A stretch of 6,533 nucleotides of DNA from Desulfuromonadaceae bacterium (GTDB lineage: Bacteria; Desulfobacterota; Desulfuromonadia; Desulfuromonadales; Geopsychrobacteraceae). A model generated the notes under the pieces. It did not search any database, was not told the origin of the DNA, and saw only the letters and a program-made list of their open reading frames with translations. The translations under genes were made by a program, and so were the position numbers. Of this stretch, positions 6,442 to 6,533 are shown in pieces; positions within the stretch are counted from its first letter, which is position 1; each line of letters opens with the position of its first letter. The DNA lies in contig JADGED010000136.1 in the NCBI GenBank assembly GCA_016744555.1, positions 1 through 6,533 on the forward strand. Reading direction: 5' to 3'.

Positions 6442-6533
6442 ATGACGACAACAATAAATGGCTTTGGTACTGGTAACGAACGGATATCTACCCAAGCACT
6501 GCTGCAACAAATATATACCGCCCTCGACCAAGG
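6442..6533 (+). CDS. Probable GXGXG-domain glutamate synthase subunit (GltB3-like), N-terminus only
   Basis: An ATG at 6442 opens a frame that runs to the right edge: 30 complete codons, beginning MTTTINGFGTGNERIST and continuing with a helix-like ALLQQIYTAL segment. GGAG (6429-6432) lies 9 nt upstream. The pattern of a short strand followed by a helix with LxxxIxxAL spacing resembles the start of stand-alone GXGXG subunits (GltB3/GlxC), in which the beta-helix domain of GltB is a separate protein. Its position after the amidotransferase and FMN subunits supports this, since that domain is missing from both. The diagnostic GxxGxxG repeats would lie beyond the window, so the identity is an inference from context. 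Confidence 0.6.
   Translation, partial: MTTTINGFGTGNERISTQALLQQIYTALDQ

Overview
The window holds five protein-coding genes, two of them cut by the window ends. It reads like a chromosomal segment of a Gram-negative, probably anaerobic bacterium, perhaps Desulfobacterota/Desulfuromonadales-like. That placement is inference from four things: an HDOD signalling protein, a LarA-type nickel racemase, an archaeal-style split glutamate synthase carrying its own ferredoxin domain, and a good sigma-54 promoter. No RNA gene, CRISPR array, insertion sequence or phage feature was seen.

Left part, minus strand: an HDOD-domain protein (806 down to the left edge, C-terminus missing) lies downstream of a complete 424-residue LarA-family 2-hydroxyacid racemase/epimerase (2177 to 903). 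A 97-bp gap separates them, so they may be co-transcribed or separate. A 98-bp divergent intergenic region separates larA from ilvE, the plus-strand branched-chain amino acid aminotransferase. The better ilvE start is the ATG at 2276. ilvE is closed by a strong intrinsic terminator at 3349-3398.

Right part, plus strand: after about 220 bp of non-coding DNA comes an operon of split glutamate synthase-like subunits. These are a class II glutamine amidotransferase (3617-4723), an FMN/iron-sulfur synthase subunit with an N-terminal 2x[4Fe-4S] ferredoxin domain (4711-6354, overlapping the previous gene by 13 nt), and the first 30 codons of a third gene (6442 to the right edge), probably the GXGXG-domain subunit. 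A near-consensus -24/-12 element (3549-3564) sits about 40 nt of leader upstream of the first gene, which suggests sigma-54 and probably NtrC-type nitrogen control.

Working together: the amidotransferase would release ammonia from glutamine, and the FMN subunit would use it to make glutamate (or a related amino acid) from a 2-oxoacid, with electrons arriving through the ferredoxin clusters. No gltD-like NAD(P)H subunit is visible. IlvE uses glutamate as amino donor, a loose metabolic link, but the terminator makes it a separate transcription unit. The most notable signal is the sigma-54 promoter on an archaeal-type split glutamate synthase operon. The individual genes belong to known families, and I see no clearly new system here.
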